From the NCBI GenBank assembly GCA_022483465.1, contig JAKVNF010000001.1:1054001-1118000 (forward strand): DNA of 64,000 bases, given 5' to 3'. How positions within the stretch are numbered: position 1 is the stretch's first letter; every line of letters starts with the position of its first letter. Positions 1-8,677 of the stretch are shown here, in pieces. Made by a program: the position numbers and the translations under genes. Source of the stretch: Lachnospiraceae bacterium (GTDB lineage: Bacteria; Bacillota; Clostridia; Lachnospirales; Lachnospiraceae). The notes below the pieces were generated by a model that saw only the letters and a list, made by a program, of their open reading frames with translations, was not told the origin of the DNA and made no database searches.

Positions 1-1182
1 CTCGTCAGCTTCATCATAACAGGCAAGTACATTCAGATGGATGAAACCACCTGGAGATCTATCTATGATGCTGAGAAGCCGGGAGAAAAGTCCTATATCT
101 GGCTGCTGATTACAAGTGAGCTGCGGGAAGGCCCCAAGGCTGCCGCATATTTCTTCAATCCCTCCAGGGCTGAGTCATTTCTGGATGGACTGTTTGCAGA
201 CTTTCTTCCGGATAAGGACGCGGATCGTTCGGATACCGCAGGCCAGACAACTCCGCCGGAACAGGAAACGGAGCCCGATCCTACGACAGTGACAGGAAAT
301 GCATCTGTCGTATGCAAGAACGACAAGTATGCTGCATATCCGGAACTGGAGCGCAAGTCTGAAGGAAAGATCGTGGTCTCATTCTGCCTTGCGCATCTGA
401 GAAGGCCGTTCTTTCTTGCCTGGCTTATTGTGAAGATGGCCTCAAAAGACCTCATGAAAACGGAGGAGGGCAGAAAACAGCTGGCACAGACCTGGGAATG
501 GAAAATCCTGCGCGAGATCAGCCTTGCCGAGAGCGAGGATACGAAGCTCAAGCGCCTGTCCGGAGAGGAGCGGGTTGCTGGAAGAATCAAAAACGTAAAG
601 CCGCACCTGGATCTGGCCTGGCAGTACGTCTGTGAGTATGAGGAGGCCTATCAGGCCTCGCTGCATGGTACTTCCTCTGATCCATCAAAACGAGTAACGA
701 TGACCGCGACGATGCGCAAGGCGATGAACTACTTTGAGGATTGCAAGAAAGGCGGTCACATCGACAGCTTCCTCTACGATTCTAACGTACCTGCGGACAA
801 CACTTACTGCGAAAGAAACATCCGTAGGATTGCTTTGCAAAGAAACAGCAGTCTCTTTTCGTATTCAGATGAAGGTGCCACCGACCGCATGATTGCGAAC
901 TCCATCGCAACAACAGCGGAATTGAATGATGCCGATCCGGAGTACTACTTCCAGTATCTCCTCATCGAGATACCCAAGCATCAGAGGCGGGGAGACAACC
1001 CAGATGAATATCTTCCAAAGATGATGTGCTGGTCTGAAGAATACAGGGCGTACGAAGCGAAGCAGCGAGAAGCCACACAGGCCGGGAAAGGTATCAGTTT
1101 TCAATCTGAGACAGAGCCCATCCTGGTAAATGGCCGGTGGATGCGAGATGGAAAGGTGGTCGGCCCATACCCGGCAGCATGA
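1..1182 (+). CDS. IS66-family transposase (TnpC), 3' part
   Basis: The reading frame is open from the first base of the window, so the gene begins upstream and only about the last 390 residues are seen. The early DETTW stretch matches the region of the first catalytic Asp of IS66 DDE transposases. A CLAHLRRPF segment and the late YCERNIRRIALQRNSSLFSYSDEGA segment with its catalytic Glu (positions about 805-880) are the family signature. The C-terminal tail (YYFQYLLIEIPKH) is also typical. IS66 transposases catalyse cut-and-paste or copy movement of their own element; the accessory tnpA and tnpB genes would lie off the left edge. No frameshift is visible, so this part may be functional. Confidence 0.9.
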   Translation, partial: LVSFIITGKYIQMDETTWRSIYDAEKPGEKSYIWLLITSELREGPKAAAYFFNPSRAESFLDGLFADFLPDKDADRSDTAGQTTPPEQETEPDPTTVTGNASVVCKNDKYAAYPELERKSEGKIVVSFCLAHLRRPFFLAWLIVKMASKDLMKTEEGRKQLAQTWEWKILREISLAESEDTKLKRLSGEERVAGRIKNVKPHLDLAWQYVCEYEEAYQASLHGTSSDPSKRVTMTATMRKAMNYFEDCKKGGHIDSFLYDSNVPADNTYCERNIRRIALQRNSSLFSYSDEGATDRMIANSIATTAELNDADPEYYFQYLLIEIPKHQRRGDNPDEYLPKMMCWSEEYRAYEAKQREATQAGKGISFQSETEPILVNGRWMRDGKVVGPYPAA

Positions 1183-1621
1183 TAACCTCCTGACAAACAG
1201 AACAACCCGAGTAGCCGACGTCTGCCGAACAGGCAGGCATCGGCCACTTGCAGTCGCATAAGTGAAACTGCAGAATTGACCGTCCGGCATGGTATTGTTC
1301 CCACCTGAGGAATCGCCATGCCGGACTTTCTTGTGTCTGGATCCATCGCTTCAGGGTGACAGGAGACTGGGACCCGGATGCCCAACCTATCCAGGTACAC
1401 GGAGACGCCCCATCACAACCGACGTACCTGCAGTCCAGATCCGAACCTGCGCAGTTCATTCCCAGGAGATGCGTAGGCCGAAAGCAATACATCTGCAAAG
1501 AGATTCACCTCCACTGTCAACCGCGAATCTCTGAAGTATTTGCGGTTTCAACTGGAACCCTCCCCCTTAATGATAACGCCTCACGCAGGTTTCGTCAGCG
1601 TACGCTGGTTGTTATGCTTAC
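1..1621 (+). mobile_element. IS66-like element, right part with proposed right end
   Basis: Downstream of the transposase stop lies about 440 bp of non-coding DNA. Read on the minus strand, a sequence starting GTAAGCATAACAACC begins at 1621 and runs into the element. IS66 inverted repeats characteristically start with GTAA, so 1621 is the best candidate for the right terminus. The left terminus is outside the window, so neither the inverted repeat nor the 8-bp target duplication (expected to match 1622-1629) can be checked here. Confidence 0.55.
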
Positions 1622-2052
1622 GCTTCTTTGCTCGTGTAGAATTCTTCATAGATGGTCTCCTTACCGTGTGTTGGATTGCGTCTCGATGGACGTCCTCCAT
1701 GGTAACAGAGGCCATTTTAATTTCCTATTGGCGATTTACTGAATTACAGGAATGCTTTCGTCTGGGCATGTTTTCACTCCGGGAACGGATTCCCGTCAGC
1801 AGGACTTTTGTCCGCCTTGCATGGACTCTACCCAATGAAGCGAAACGTCAGAGAGACGAAAAGTTAAACAGTTGATAACCACCGTCATTGCGGCAACACA
1901 CGGCTGCCCGCCTCTTGTGCAGCGGAAGGCAGCAGACAATCGCACCATCAAATCCAGCGGTCTGACACCAGGGGTTCCTCCGTTAAAGCGGCAGAATTCC
2001 AAATTTTGTCGGTTTTTTAATTGTTTTTTATCCGTGTCTGCGATAAGATTGC
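1622..2052. other. intergenic, no gene recognised
   Basis: About 430 bp between the proposed IS66 end and a terminator. Short frames exist on both strands, but none has a convincing ribosome site and recognisable protein. A 21-codon frame on the minus strand (ATG near 1650) has an AAGGAG upstream but runs into the IS66 end. It may be the stub of an interrupted gene. Confidence 0.4.
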
Positions 2053-2099
2053 AAGATACCTCGCATGTGGGGGACGGCCCCGGGGAGGTATCTTTTTTT
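2053..2099 (+). terminator. Rho-independent terminator
   Basis: AAGATACCTC (2053-2062) pairs with GAGGTATCTT (2085-2094) around a GC-rich inner palindrome and is followed by a run of T on the plus strand. It lies just upstream of the methyltransferase ribosome site, so it ends a transcript whose gene was probably displaced by the IS66 insertion. Confidence 0.75.
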
Positions 2100-2126
2100 G
2101 CCGGCAGAATTCGAAGGAGGACACAC

Positions 2127-2744
2127 TTGGAGGAGAGAAATCTGGAAGAAGAGACGCTTCGCTACTACGCGGAACACGCCGCGGACTTTGCGGCCGACAC
2201 CCTGGACGTCTCCTTTTCGGCCGTACAGAACCGGTTTCTCGCTCTGCTCCCCAGAGGGGGCCGGATTCTCGATTTTGGGTGCGGGGCCGGGCGGGACACC
2301 CGGGCGTTTCTTGCGCGGGGCTTTTTGGTCGATGCCGTCGACGGCTCCCCCGCCCTTGCCAAGATTGCATCGGCAAACACCGAGATCCCGGTCCGCTGCC
2401 TTCGCTTTCAGGAGCTATCCGCCGAAAAGCGCTATGACGGCATCTGGGCCTGTGCTTCCATTCTCCACGTCCCGATGGCTGCGCTCCCGGACGTCCTCTT
2501 TCGCATGTCCCGGGCCGCAAAACCTGGCGGCATCCTGTATGTCTCCTTCAAGTACGGGACCTTCTCGGGCCTTCGAAACGGTCGGTACTTCACGGATCTT
2601 AATGAGGCGGGACTCTCCCGCTTTCTTGCGGCGCGCCCGGAACTCTCTCTCGTGGAGGAGTGGGTCTCCGGGGATGCAAGGCCCGGGCGGGCGTCGGAGC
2701 GCTGGCTCAATGCCCTGCTTCGAAAGACGCCGTCGGATTGCTGA
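2127..2744 (+). CDS. SAM-dependent class I methyltransferase
   Basis: 205 residues from a TTG start at 2127, chosen because AAGGAGG lies 7 bases upstream (2114-2120); an upstream ATG in frame has no ribosome site and would read through the terminator. Motif I ILDFGCGAGRDT (about residue 50) is the S-adenosylmethionine loop. An acidic VDAVDGS follows as motif II, then GIWACASILHVP and a PGGILYVSFK post-motif. The layout matches small TehB/UbiE-like methyltransferases, cytosolic and of unknown acceptor. It stands alone, with its own terminator upstream and an extended -10-like TGTTATGAT for the next gene. The substrate cannot be inferred. Confidence 0.85.
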   Translation: MEERNLEEETLRYYAEHAADFAADTLDVSFSAVQNRFLALLPRGGRILDFGCGAGRDTRAFLARGFLVDAVDGSPALAKIASANTEIPVRCLRFQELSAEKRYDGIWACASILHVPMAALPDVLFRMSRAAKPGGILYVSFKYGTFSGLRNGRYFTDLNEAGLSRFLAARPELSLVEEWVSGDARPGRASERWLNALLRKTPSDC

Positions 2745-2824
2745 CGGTCCAACGGGCAGTTGGTTTTCTGCACCTGTTATGATACGCTGTATGAGCCGCG
2801 GGGAAACCGACGGCGGGAGGGAAG

Positions 2825-4051
2825 ATGAAAGCACAGCATCGCAACGAACTGGAACAGTTCATCACCGATATTCAGCTCGGGATGACAAGCAAAAAGGAAT
2901 TTCTCTCGAACCTGATCGATCAGGCCGAGAACTATGCGGCAGGGCAGGGGTACGACCCCGGCTCTCTGCTTTTGGACAACGACGTCTACTACCTGGCAAC
3001 ACTCTCGGTCAGTGATCTCCAGGCGCTGGGACAGATCTCCGGCACCCACGCGACCATTCTGACGACTTACAGCGGCGGCGCCGACGAGCAGGAAGGCTTC
3101 GTCGAAAGCGTACACGAGCACCCCGGGGTCGACTACGATGAAGTCTGCGGCTTCTTCAGCAGTTCCCCGAACCAGGGCGAGATGCAGATTGCCTGGGTAA
3201 TGCTGCGCCACACGCAGGACGGGCGGACTCTGGCAAGATATGAGGACAAGTGGATCCCCCACTTCAGCGTGGAGCCCCTGGATGACACGCCCATCAGCGT
3301 GCGCAACTGCGACATCTGCAGCCAGAGAAAGCAGTGTCCGAGCTACCTCGAGCGGGTCTCGGATGACCTGGCCAACGGCTACCCCCGCTCCGACATCGAG
3401 CTGACCAAGAAGCAGAAGAAGGACATGGCCTCCTCCACTGTGCTGCGGGATCTCGCCGAGACCCTCGGCGACCTGGAGGGCTCCTTCTCCGATGCGCGCT
3501 GGGAGGAGTTCAAGCAGAGCCGCAAAAAGCTCATCCAGCTGTGCGCTGCCTCTGACGGCGTGCTGACCTTCTCCGACAACCAGGAGGGCACCGACGCGAT
3601 TCTGCTCTCCTCGGATGCCAGCCACAACGGCTTCTGCATCCGCCAGCAGGGCAAATACCTGGAGCTGTGCCAGTACATGGAGTGCATCGACATCGAGGAT
3701 GCCTTTGATGCGGTGGAGGGCATGCTCAATGAGAACGCCCTGATCTTCCGCGTGGTGGGCAGAACAACCAATTGGCAGGACCTGATCCCCTTTGTCGCAA
3801 GCTACGCGGACCGGATGTCCACCGAGGCGACCCTGTACACGATTCCGCTCTCTCTGCGCCTGTCCATCAGCCGGCGCGGCCTCATCGGAAAGGATCGAAA
3901 TCTCCTGCCGGATGCGCTCCGGGAACTGCTCCCGCACATGAACAAGAAGGAGCAGGATAACGCCCTCGCCTTTGTCCAGGACCTGGCGGACGTGTTCGGC
4001 AAGACGAAGTTTCCCCGCATGGACGGCAGCTCCAACGCTTCCAACTCCTGA
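2825..4051 (+). CDS. hypothetical protein, 408 aa, Cys-containing
   Basis: Strong start: GGGAGGGAAG directly precedes the ATG. The protein is soluble and acidic, with no signal peptide or membrane segment. The N-terminal half (about 1-110) is followed by HEHPGVDYDEVCGFFSSSPNQGE. A Cys cluster NCDICSQRKQCPS lies near residue 160. A predicted helical, charged region follows (180-240), then a DGVLTFSDNQEGTDAILLSSD segment and a helical C-terminus. I do not recognise the family. The four-Cys spacing could bind a metal but is not a known finger. It is monocistronic, with a convergent MATE gene downstream across a shared terminator. Confidence 0.8.
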   Translation: MKAQHRNELEQFITDIQLGMTSKKEFLSNLIDQAENYAAGQGYDPGSLLLDNDVYYLATLSVSDLQALGQISGTHATILTTYSGGADEQEGFVESVHEHPGVDYDEVCGFFSSSPNQGEMQIAWVMLRHTQDGRTLARYEDKWIPHFSVEPLDDTPISVRNCDICSQRKQCPSYLERVSDDLANGYPRSDIELTKKQKKDMASSTVLRDLAETLGDLEGSFSDARWEEFKQSRKKLIQLCAASDGVLTFSDNQEGTDAILLSSDASHNGFCIRQQGKYLELCQYMECIDIEDAFDAVEGMLNENALIFRVVGRTTNWQDLIPFVASYADRMSTEATLYTIPLSLRLSISRRGLIGKDRNLLPDALRELLPHMNKKEQDNALAFVQDLADVFGKTKFPRMDGSSNASNS

Positions 4052-4070
4052 ATGAAATCCAGATAATAAC

Positions 4071-4112
4071 CAAGAGCGCGTGCTCTTCCATTGGGAAGAA
4101 CACGCGCTCTTG
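4071..4112. terminator. bidirectional terminator between convergent genes
   Basis: A 19-bp inverted repeat (4071-4089 with 4094-4112, one mismatch, loop ATTG) sits between the convergent genes ending at 4051 and 4138. T-rich DNA follows on the plus side. Confidence 0.8.
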
Positions 4113-4137
4113 CTTTGTCCTCTGATTTTTCTCGGCA

Positions 4138-5538
4138 CTACGCCGCAGCCCTTCTCCTTGCCGGCATCGGCTCTCCGTCCGGGGGAAGGCGGCGCAGGAA
4201 GGATACCACAAAGGGGATGGTCACCAGGCCTGTCAGCACGTCGCAGATGCCCTGGGAGAACTCCAGGCCGTTCAGGCCGAAGACCGCGCTGCACAGAAAC
4301 GCCGTCGGGATCAGGAGAACGCCCCGGCGCAGCGTCGCCAGAAAGGCGGAGGTTCCCGCCCGCCCGATGGACTGGAACATCATGTCGCCAAAGACCGACA
4401 GCGGGCTGAAGAGAAAGCCGATGCACTGGAACCGGAGCATCGGGGTGCCGACCCGGATCACCTCCGGGTCCTCCCGGAACAGCCTGATGATGCCCGGCGC
4501 AAAGGCAAAGGACAGCACGCCCAGCACCACCATAATGCCCTCCGCGAACTTCAGGGAGAACAAGAACCCGCCCCGCACGCGGCTGTACTTTCTCGCGCCG
4601 AAGTTGAAGGCCGAGACGGGCTGGAAGCCCTGGCCGATGCCGATCGTCACGCAGTTCAAAAACAGCACCACCCGGTTGACGATGGAGATCGCGGCCACCG
4701 CCGCATCGCCGTAGCCACCGGCCAGGTTGTTGAGCACCATCGTGGAGACGGCGGCCAGGCCCTGGCGCACCAGGGAGGGGATGCCGGTCAGGCAGATGTT
4801 TCGGATCACCGGGCCGTCCAGGGAGAAGTACCGGGGATGGAAGCTGCTCTTTGTCTTGCCCCGCAGGTAGGGGAGAATCAGGATGATGCAGCTGATGTAC
4901 TGGGTGACGGCGGTGGAGATGCCGGCCCCCTCGATGCCCATATGGAAGACCCGGATCAGCAGGGCGTCCCCGAAAATATTCAGCACGCCGCCGCTGGTCA
5001 GGCCGATCATTGCGTAGAAGGCGATGCCCTCATAGCGCAGGATGTTGTTCATGACGCAGGCGCTGGTCATCGCCGGGGCGGCAATCAGGATCCAGAACGC
5101 ATAGGTGCGGGCGTAGGGGAGAATCGTGGGGGTGCTCCCCAGAAGCCGCATCAGAGGGTCCATGAAGATAAGGCCCAGCACCAGCACCACAAGGCCCATG
5201 AAGATGGAGAGGTAAAAGGAAATGGCGCTGAAGTGCCTTGCGCTCTGCTCATTCCGCGCGCCCAGCTGCCGGGAGATGTTGCTGCCAGCCCCGTGTCCGA
5301 ACATGAACCCGAAGGCCTGCAGGATCGACATCAGACCGAAGACGACACCCGTGGCGCCGCTCGCCGAAGTCCCCAGGGAGGAGACAAAGTAGGTGTCGGC
5401 CATGTTGTAGAGATTGGTGACCAGCATGGAGACGATGGTCGGAGCGCAGAGCTGCCGGATGAGCGCTCCCACCGGGAGCTCGGTCATCCGCTTGTACTGC
5501 GCCTTGGTATCCATCTCCGCCGTCTTTTGATGCTGCAT
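4138..5538 (-). CDS. MATE-family multidrug/cation antiporter
   Basis: 466 residues, the usual length for the family, with about 12 hydrophobic segments and a start supported by AAGGAGG. The N-terminus reads ALIRQLCAPTIVSMLVTNLYNMADTYFVS, a typical MATE first helix. SLGTSASGATGVVFGLMSILQAFGFMFGHGAGSNISRQLG is the classic conserved loop and second helix, and the second half begins near LVRQGLAAVSTMVLNNLAGGYGDAAVAAISIVNRV. These proteins export cationic drugs or metabolites in exchange for Na+ or H+ at the cytoplasmic membrane. The gene lies 71 bp downstream of the large SseB/Sel1-like gene on the same strand, so co-transcription is possible. Substrate unknown. Confidence 0.9.
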   Translation of the reverse strand: MQHQKTAEMDTKAQYKRMTELPVGALIRQLCAPTIVSMLVTNLYNMADTYFVSSLGTSASGATGVVFGLMSILQAFGFMFGHGAGSNISRQLGARNEQSARHFSAISFYLSIFMGLVVLVLGLIFMDPLMRLLGSTPTILPYARTYAFWILIAAPAMTSACVMNNILRYEGIAFYAMIGLTSGGVLNIFGDALLIRVFHMGIEGAGISTAVTQYISCIILILPYLRGKTKSSFHPRYFSLDGPVIRNICLTGIPSLVRQGLAAVSTMVLNNLAGGYGDAAVAAISIVNRVVLFLNCVTIGIGQGFQPVSAFNFGARKYSRVRGGFLFSLKFAEGIMVVLGVLSFAFAPGIIRLFREDPEVIRVGTPMLRFQCIGFLFSPLSVFGDMMFQSIGRAGTSAFLATLRRGVLLIPTAFLCSAVFGLNGLEFSQGICDVLTGLVTIPFVVSFLRRLPPDGEPMPARRRAAA

Positions 5539-5609
5539 TGCATGCCTCCTTCTGCCGTCTCGGCAGCCAAGGGTTCATTCTACTGCGAAGCAGCACCTTT
5601 GGGCAACCG

Positions 5610-7751
5610 TCAGTGCAGGGTCTGTGCCCCGCTGTTCCCTTTCGCGGCCTGCGCGGCGCTGCGGCAGAGCCTTCGAAGGACCTGCCGCGCGTCGTTGTGC
5701 ATCCGGACGAGGGCGGCATAGGCCTCCCCCGCGGGCACAGGGTGGAGAAGCTCTGCCGCGGCGCCGGCGGCCGAGGCGGGGCATCCTACCTCTTTTGCGC
5801 GCTGCACAGCCTCCGAAAAGCTCTCCTCCAGGGCCGCCGCCTGCAGGCCGCGAAGAAGAGGTTCCTCCGAGCTCTCGAAAAGGGCGGGATCTGCGGCGTG
5901 CAGGGCGGCAAGAAGCGCCTCCCCGCGCGCGCCCTGCCGCGCAAGAACACCGAACCGGGCGAAGGCGTAAAGAAGCGCCTCCTCTCCGTCCAGGGACAGG
6001 GCCCTGGCCACAAGATCCGCCAGCGCTTCGACCTCCTCGAAAGAGCCCGCAAGATACGCGATCGGGGCGGCAAGGACGGGCGCCGGCACGGCGTTCTCCC
6101 CGTCACGCTTCCCAAAGGACCGGGTGATGGCCTCTTCCCGCTCTTTATCTGGCTTTCCCTCGCTCTGCAAAAGTCCCTCTGCCACCGCGAGCGCCCCCAA
6201 AAAGTCAGGGGCCGTCTCCCCCTCCGCCGCGGCGATGCCAACAAGCGGGAGGCCAAGTCTCTCCCGGAAGGGGCCGAAGTTCTGCCCGGTCACCTCCTGG
6301 ATGCGCTCCCTTCGGACAAAGACGTCGGTTCTGCCCTCCTCCCGGATGCGGTAGAACCGGTCCTCCTCCAGGATCTCCTGCACCGTCCCGCTGTGGGAAG
6401 TCCCCCGCCGGTCCAGAAACCGGACGGCATCCCCCTTCCGAAGGGGCAGGGCGCCGGGGTGGCAGGTCAGCTTTGCCTCCTCACAGAGGAGCATCGCAAA
6501 AAAGGCCTTCTCCGCATCCCGCCCGTTCCGGGCGCCGTAGAGGCCGGCCGCCTGCCGCAGGTACCCGACGGCCCGCGCCGGGTCCGCCCCGGTTCCCCTG
6601 CCGTAGAGAAGGCAAAGTCCCACCCGAATAAGCGCCCCGGGCCGCTCCTCCTCGCTCCCCGGCGCCTCATAGGTGCGCCGGAGGGCCTTCTGATAGAGGG
6701 AAAAGCCATTCTCCTCGCGAAAGCCGGGAAGCTCCCCCGAAAACGCCGCATCCCCCAGCGCCTTCCAGCAGCCGGGGTCGCCGGTCAGCGCCGCCCCCTG
6801 CCGGAACAGGGAGAGGGCCTTCTCCGGATCCTTTTTCCGAAGGAGTCTTGCAAAGCGGTAAAGGGCAGCGCCGTCTCCCCTCGCCGCGTCCGCTGCATAG
6901 CAGGCCTTGGCCCGGTTCTCATCCGCCTCGACCAGGTTCCCTGCCTCGTACCACTTCCCGAGCTCTAAGGAGGCGCCGGGGATGTCCCGGCGGCGCCCGA
7001 TCTGCAGCGCAAAGACCGCCTTGGACGAGAGTTCCCGGTCCCTTTCGTGCATCTTCGCCCAGGCCAGGGCCCCGGTATAGTCCCCGTTCTCCAGGAGCTG
7101 CTCCAGGGCATCCTCCCCGCCGTTGACCAAAAGGAGCTCCTCCCCGGTGATCCCATAGCGGGCAAAGAGCTGCGTCAAACGCGTCCTGGCATCCTGCCAG
7201 CTCTTTCCCGGGCCCTCGAGAAAGACCAGGGCCTCGTCAAGGCAGTGCTCCGCCTCCCTAGCAGGGAGCTTGCTGCAGAGCAGATGGAACTGCTGGATGA
7301 CAAACAGCACCCCCTCCTTGGCGGCGCCGGGGAGGGAGAGCAGAAGGCGCATGATCAACATCCGCTTGTCGAGGCCCTCGTAGACCTCCTCCGGATCCTC
7401 ACGGCGCCGGTCCCAGCGGGCAAGCATCGCCCGGATTCCGCCGGCGCTCAGGGCGGGTGCGCCGCCCCGGACCGGGTTGAACACCACCCCCCGGCAGCCC
7501 GGCAGTTCCAAAGTCAGCTCAAAGGCGTCCTGGAGGGTCACCTCGAAGAGGGTGTCCTTCGGCAGGTCCTTAAGCTGGCCTTTTGTGGTGAAAAGCGGCA
7601 GGAGCGGAATCGGCAGATCCGCCTCTGAGAAGCGCGGCAGCAGCAGGGTAAATTCGGAGAGGTTGTCGGCGACCAGGTCCACCAGGGCAATCTTGCCCGC
7701 ATCGTCGCCTGCCCGTCCGATTGCCTCCTCAAGGATCTTGATATCTTTCAT
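5610..7751 (-). CDS. large SseB-like / Sel1-repeat protein
   Basis: 713 residues, soluble, no signal peptide. Residues about 20-110 (ALVDLVADNLSEF, LPLFTTKGQL, FELTLELPGCRGVVFNPV) look like an SseB N-terminal domain. Residues about 250-430 hold Sel1/TPR-type repeats (GASLELGKWYEAGN, KACYAADAARGDGAALYRFARLL, IRVGLCLLYGRGTGADPARAVGYLRQAA). A short SH3-like beta segment follows (GDAVRFLDRRGTSHSGTVQEI), then a helical repeat region. Sel1 repeats usually scaffold protein contacts. The combination suggests an intracellular adaptor, but no enzymatic motif is seen. A MATE exporter follows on the same strand. The domain calls are by eye and the function is unknown. Confidence 0.75.
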   Translation of the reverse strand: MKDIKILEEAIGRAGDDAGKIALVDLVADNLSEFTLLLPRFSEADLPIPLLPLFTTKGQLKDLPKDTLFEVTLQDAFELTLELPGCRGVVFNPVRGGAPALSAGGIRAMLARWDRRREDPEEVYEGLDKRMLIMRLLLSLPGAAKEGVLFVIQQFHLLCSKLPAREAEHCLDEALVFLEGPGKSWQDARTRLTQLFARYGITGEELLLVNGGEDALEQLLENGDYTGALAWAKMHERDRELSSKAVFALQIGRRRDIPGASLELGKWYEAGNLVEADENRAKACYAADAARGDGAALYRFARLLRKKDPEKALSLFRQGAALTGDPGCWKALGDAAFSGELPGFREENGFSLYQKALRRTYEAPGSEEERPGALIRVGLCLLYGRGTGADPARAVGYLRQAAGLYGARNGRDAEKAFFAMLLCEEAKLTCHPGALPLRKGDAVRFLDRRGTSHSGTVQEILEEDRFYRIREEGRTDVFVRRERIQEVTGQNFGPFRERLGLPLVGIAAAEGETAPDFLGALAVAEGLLQSEGKPDKEREEAITRSFGKRDGENAVPAPVLAAPIAYLAGSFEEVEALADLVARALSLDGEEALLYAFARFGVLARQGARGEALLAALHAADPALFESSEEPLLRGLQAAALEESFSEAVQRAKEVGCPASAAGAAAELLHPVPAGEAYAALVRMHNDARQVLRRLCRSAAQAAKGNSGAQTLH

Positions 7752-7803
7752 CCTGCGTCTGCCTCCTTTGTTCTCCTAATTATACCGCGGGTCCCTCTCT
7801 TCG

Positions 7804-7850
7804 CAAAAACAGGCGGCGCACCGGGCCCTTAGCCCCGGCACACCGCCTGT
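7804..7850 (-). terminator. terminator of the ZIP gene
   Basis: On the minus strand ACAGGCGGTGTGCCGGGG (from 7850) pairs with CCGGTGCGCCGCCTGT, with G-U wobbles only on that strand, and runs into TTTTTG. It lies 27 bp past the ZIP stop codon. Confidence 0.85.
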
Positions 7851-7876
7851 GTCCGCACTGCATGGAACTGATGCCA

Positions 7877-8662
7877 TCACCCCAGTGCCACGTCCAGGAT
7901 CATCATCAGCGAGAAGCCCAGCGCAAAGGAGAGCACGCCGACGTTGGAATGGCTCCCGTGGGACATCTCCGGGATCAGCTCCTCCACCACGACATAGAGC
8001 ATGGCGCCCGCCGCAAAGCTGAGGAGGTACGGCATCACCGGAACCGCCAGCCCCGCAAACAGGAAGGTGAGCAGCGCCGCCGCGGGCTCCACCGCGCCGG
8101 AGGAAACGCCCATGACAAAGGCCTTTTCCTTGCCCTCTCCGTTTGCGTGGAGCGGCATCGAGATGATCGCCCCCTCGGGGAAGTTCTGGATCGCAATGCC
8201 CAGAGACAGCGCCGCGGCCGCCGAGGCGCCGATGCCGCTCCCGCCCAGGGCAAGGCCCGCATAGACTGCGCCCACCGCCATGCCCTCGGGGATGTTGTGG
8301 ATCTTCACCGCAAGGAGCATCAGGGTGGTGTTGCCCAGATGGGTCTTGGGTCCCTCGGGCTTATCCGCGAACTGGTGCAGGTGGGGTGTCAGCCGGTCCA
8401 GGGCCAGCAGGAACAGGATGCCGATCCAAAAGCCGACGGCCGCCGGCACAAAGGCCCAGACGCCCAGGGACGCGGACTCCTCCAGGGCGGGGTCCAGAAG
8501 GCTCCAGATCGAGGCCGCCACCATGACGCCCGCGGCAAAGCCGGTCAGCATCCGCTGCACCGCATCCCCCATCTCCCGCTTCATGAAGAAGACGCAGGCA
8601 GCGCCCAGGGAGGTCCCCAGAAAGGGGATCAGAAAGCCCGCCGCAAGGCTCCCGGCGCTCAT
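7877..8662 (-). CDS. ZIP-family metal transporter
   Basis: 261 residues with about eight hydrophobic segments and a start supported by GGGGGAGA. KIHNIPEGMAVGA in the central helix and LGIAIQNFPEGAIIS in the next are the two paired His/Asn-Pro-Glu-Gly motifs that form the binuclear metal site of ZIP (ZupT/GufA-like) carriers. The family moves Zn2+, Fe2+ or other divalent cations into the cytosol. It starts 15 bp after the stop of an Asp/Glu-rich protein of unknown role and shares its transcript, so the two may act in the same metal response. A strong terminator follows. Confidence 0.9.
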   Translation of the reverse strand: MSAGSLAAGFLIPFLGTSLGAACVFFMKREMGDAVQRMLTGFAAGVMVAASIWSLLDPALEESASLGVWAFVPAAVGFWIGILFLLALDRLTPHLHQFADKPEGPKTHLGNTTLMLLAVKIHNIPEGMAVGAVYAGLALGGSGIGASAAAALSLGIAIQNFPEGAIISMPLHANGEGKEKAFVMGVSSGAVEPAAALLTFLFAGLAVPVMPYLLSFAAGAMLYVVVEELIPEMSHGSHSNVGVLSFALGFSLMMILDVALG

Positions 8663-8677
8663 TGCTGTCTCCCCCGC

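Noticed and set aside
1289-1875. Several overlapping short plus-strand frames downstream of the IS66 transposase
   Set aside because: No ribosome sites, no recognisable domains, mutually overlapping; probably non-coding element and remnant DNA.
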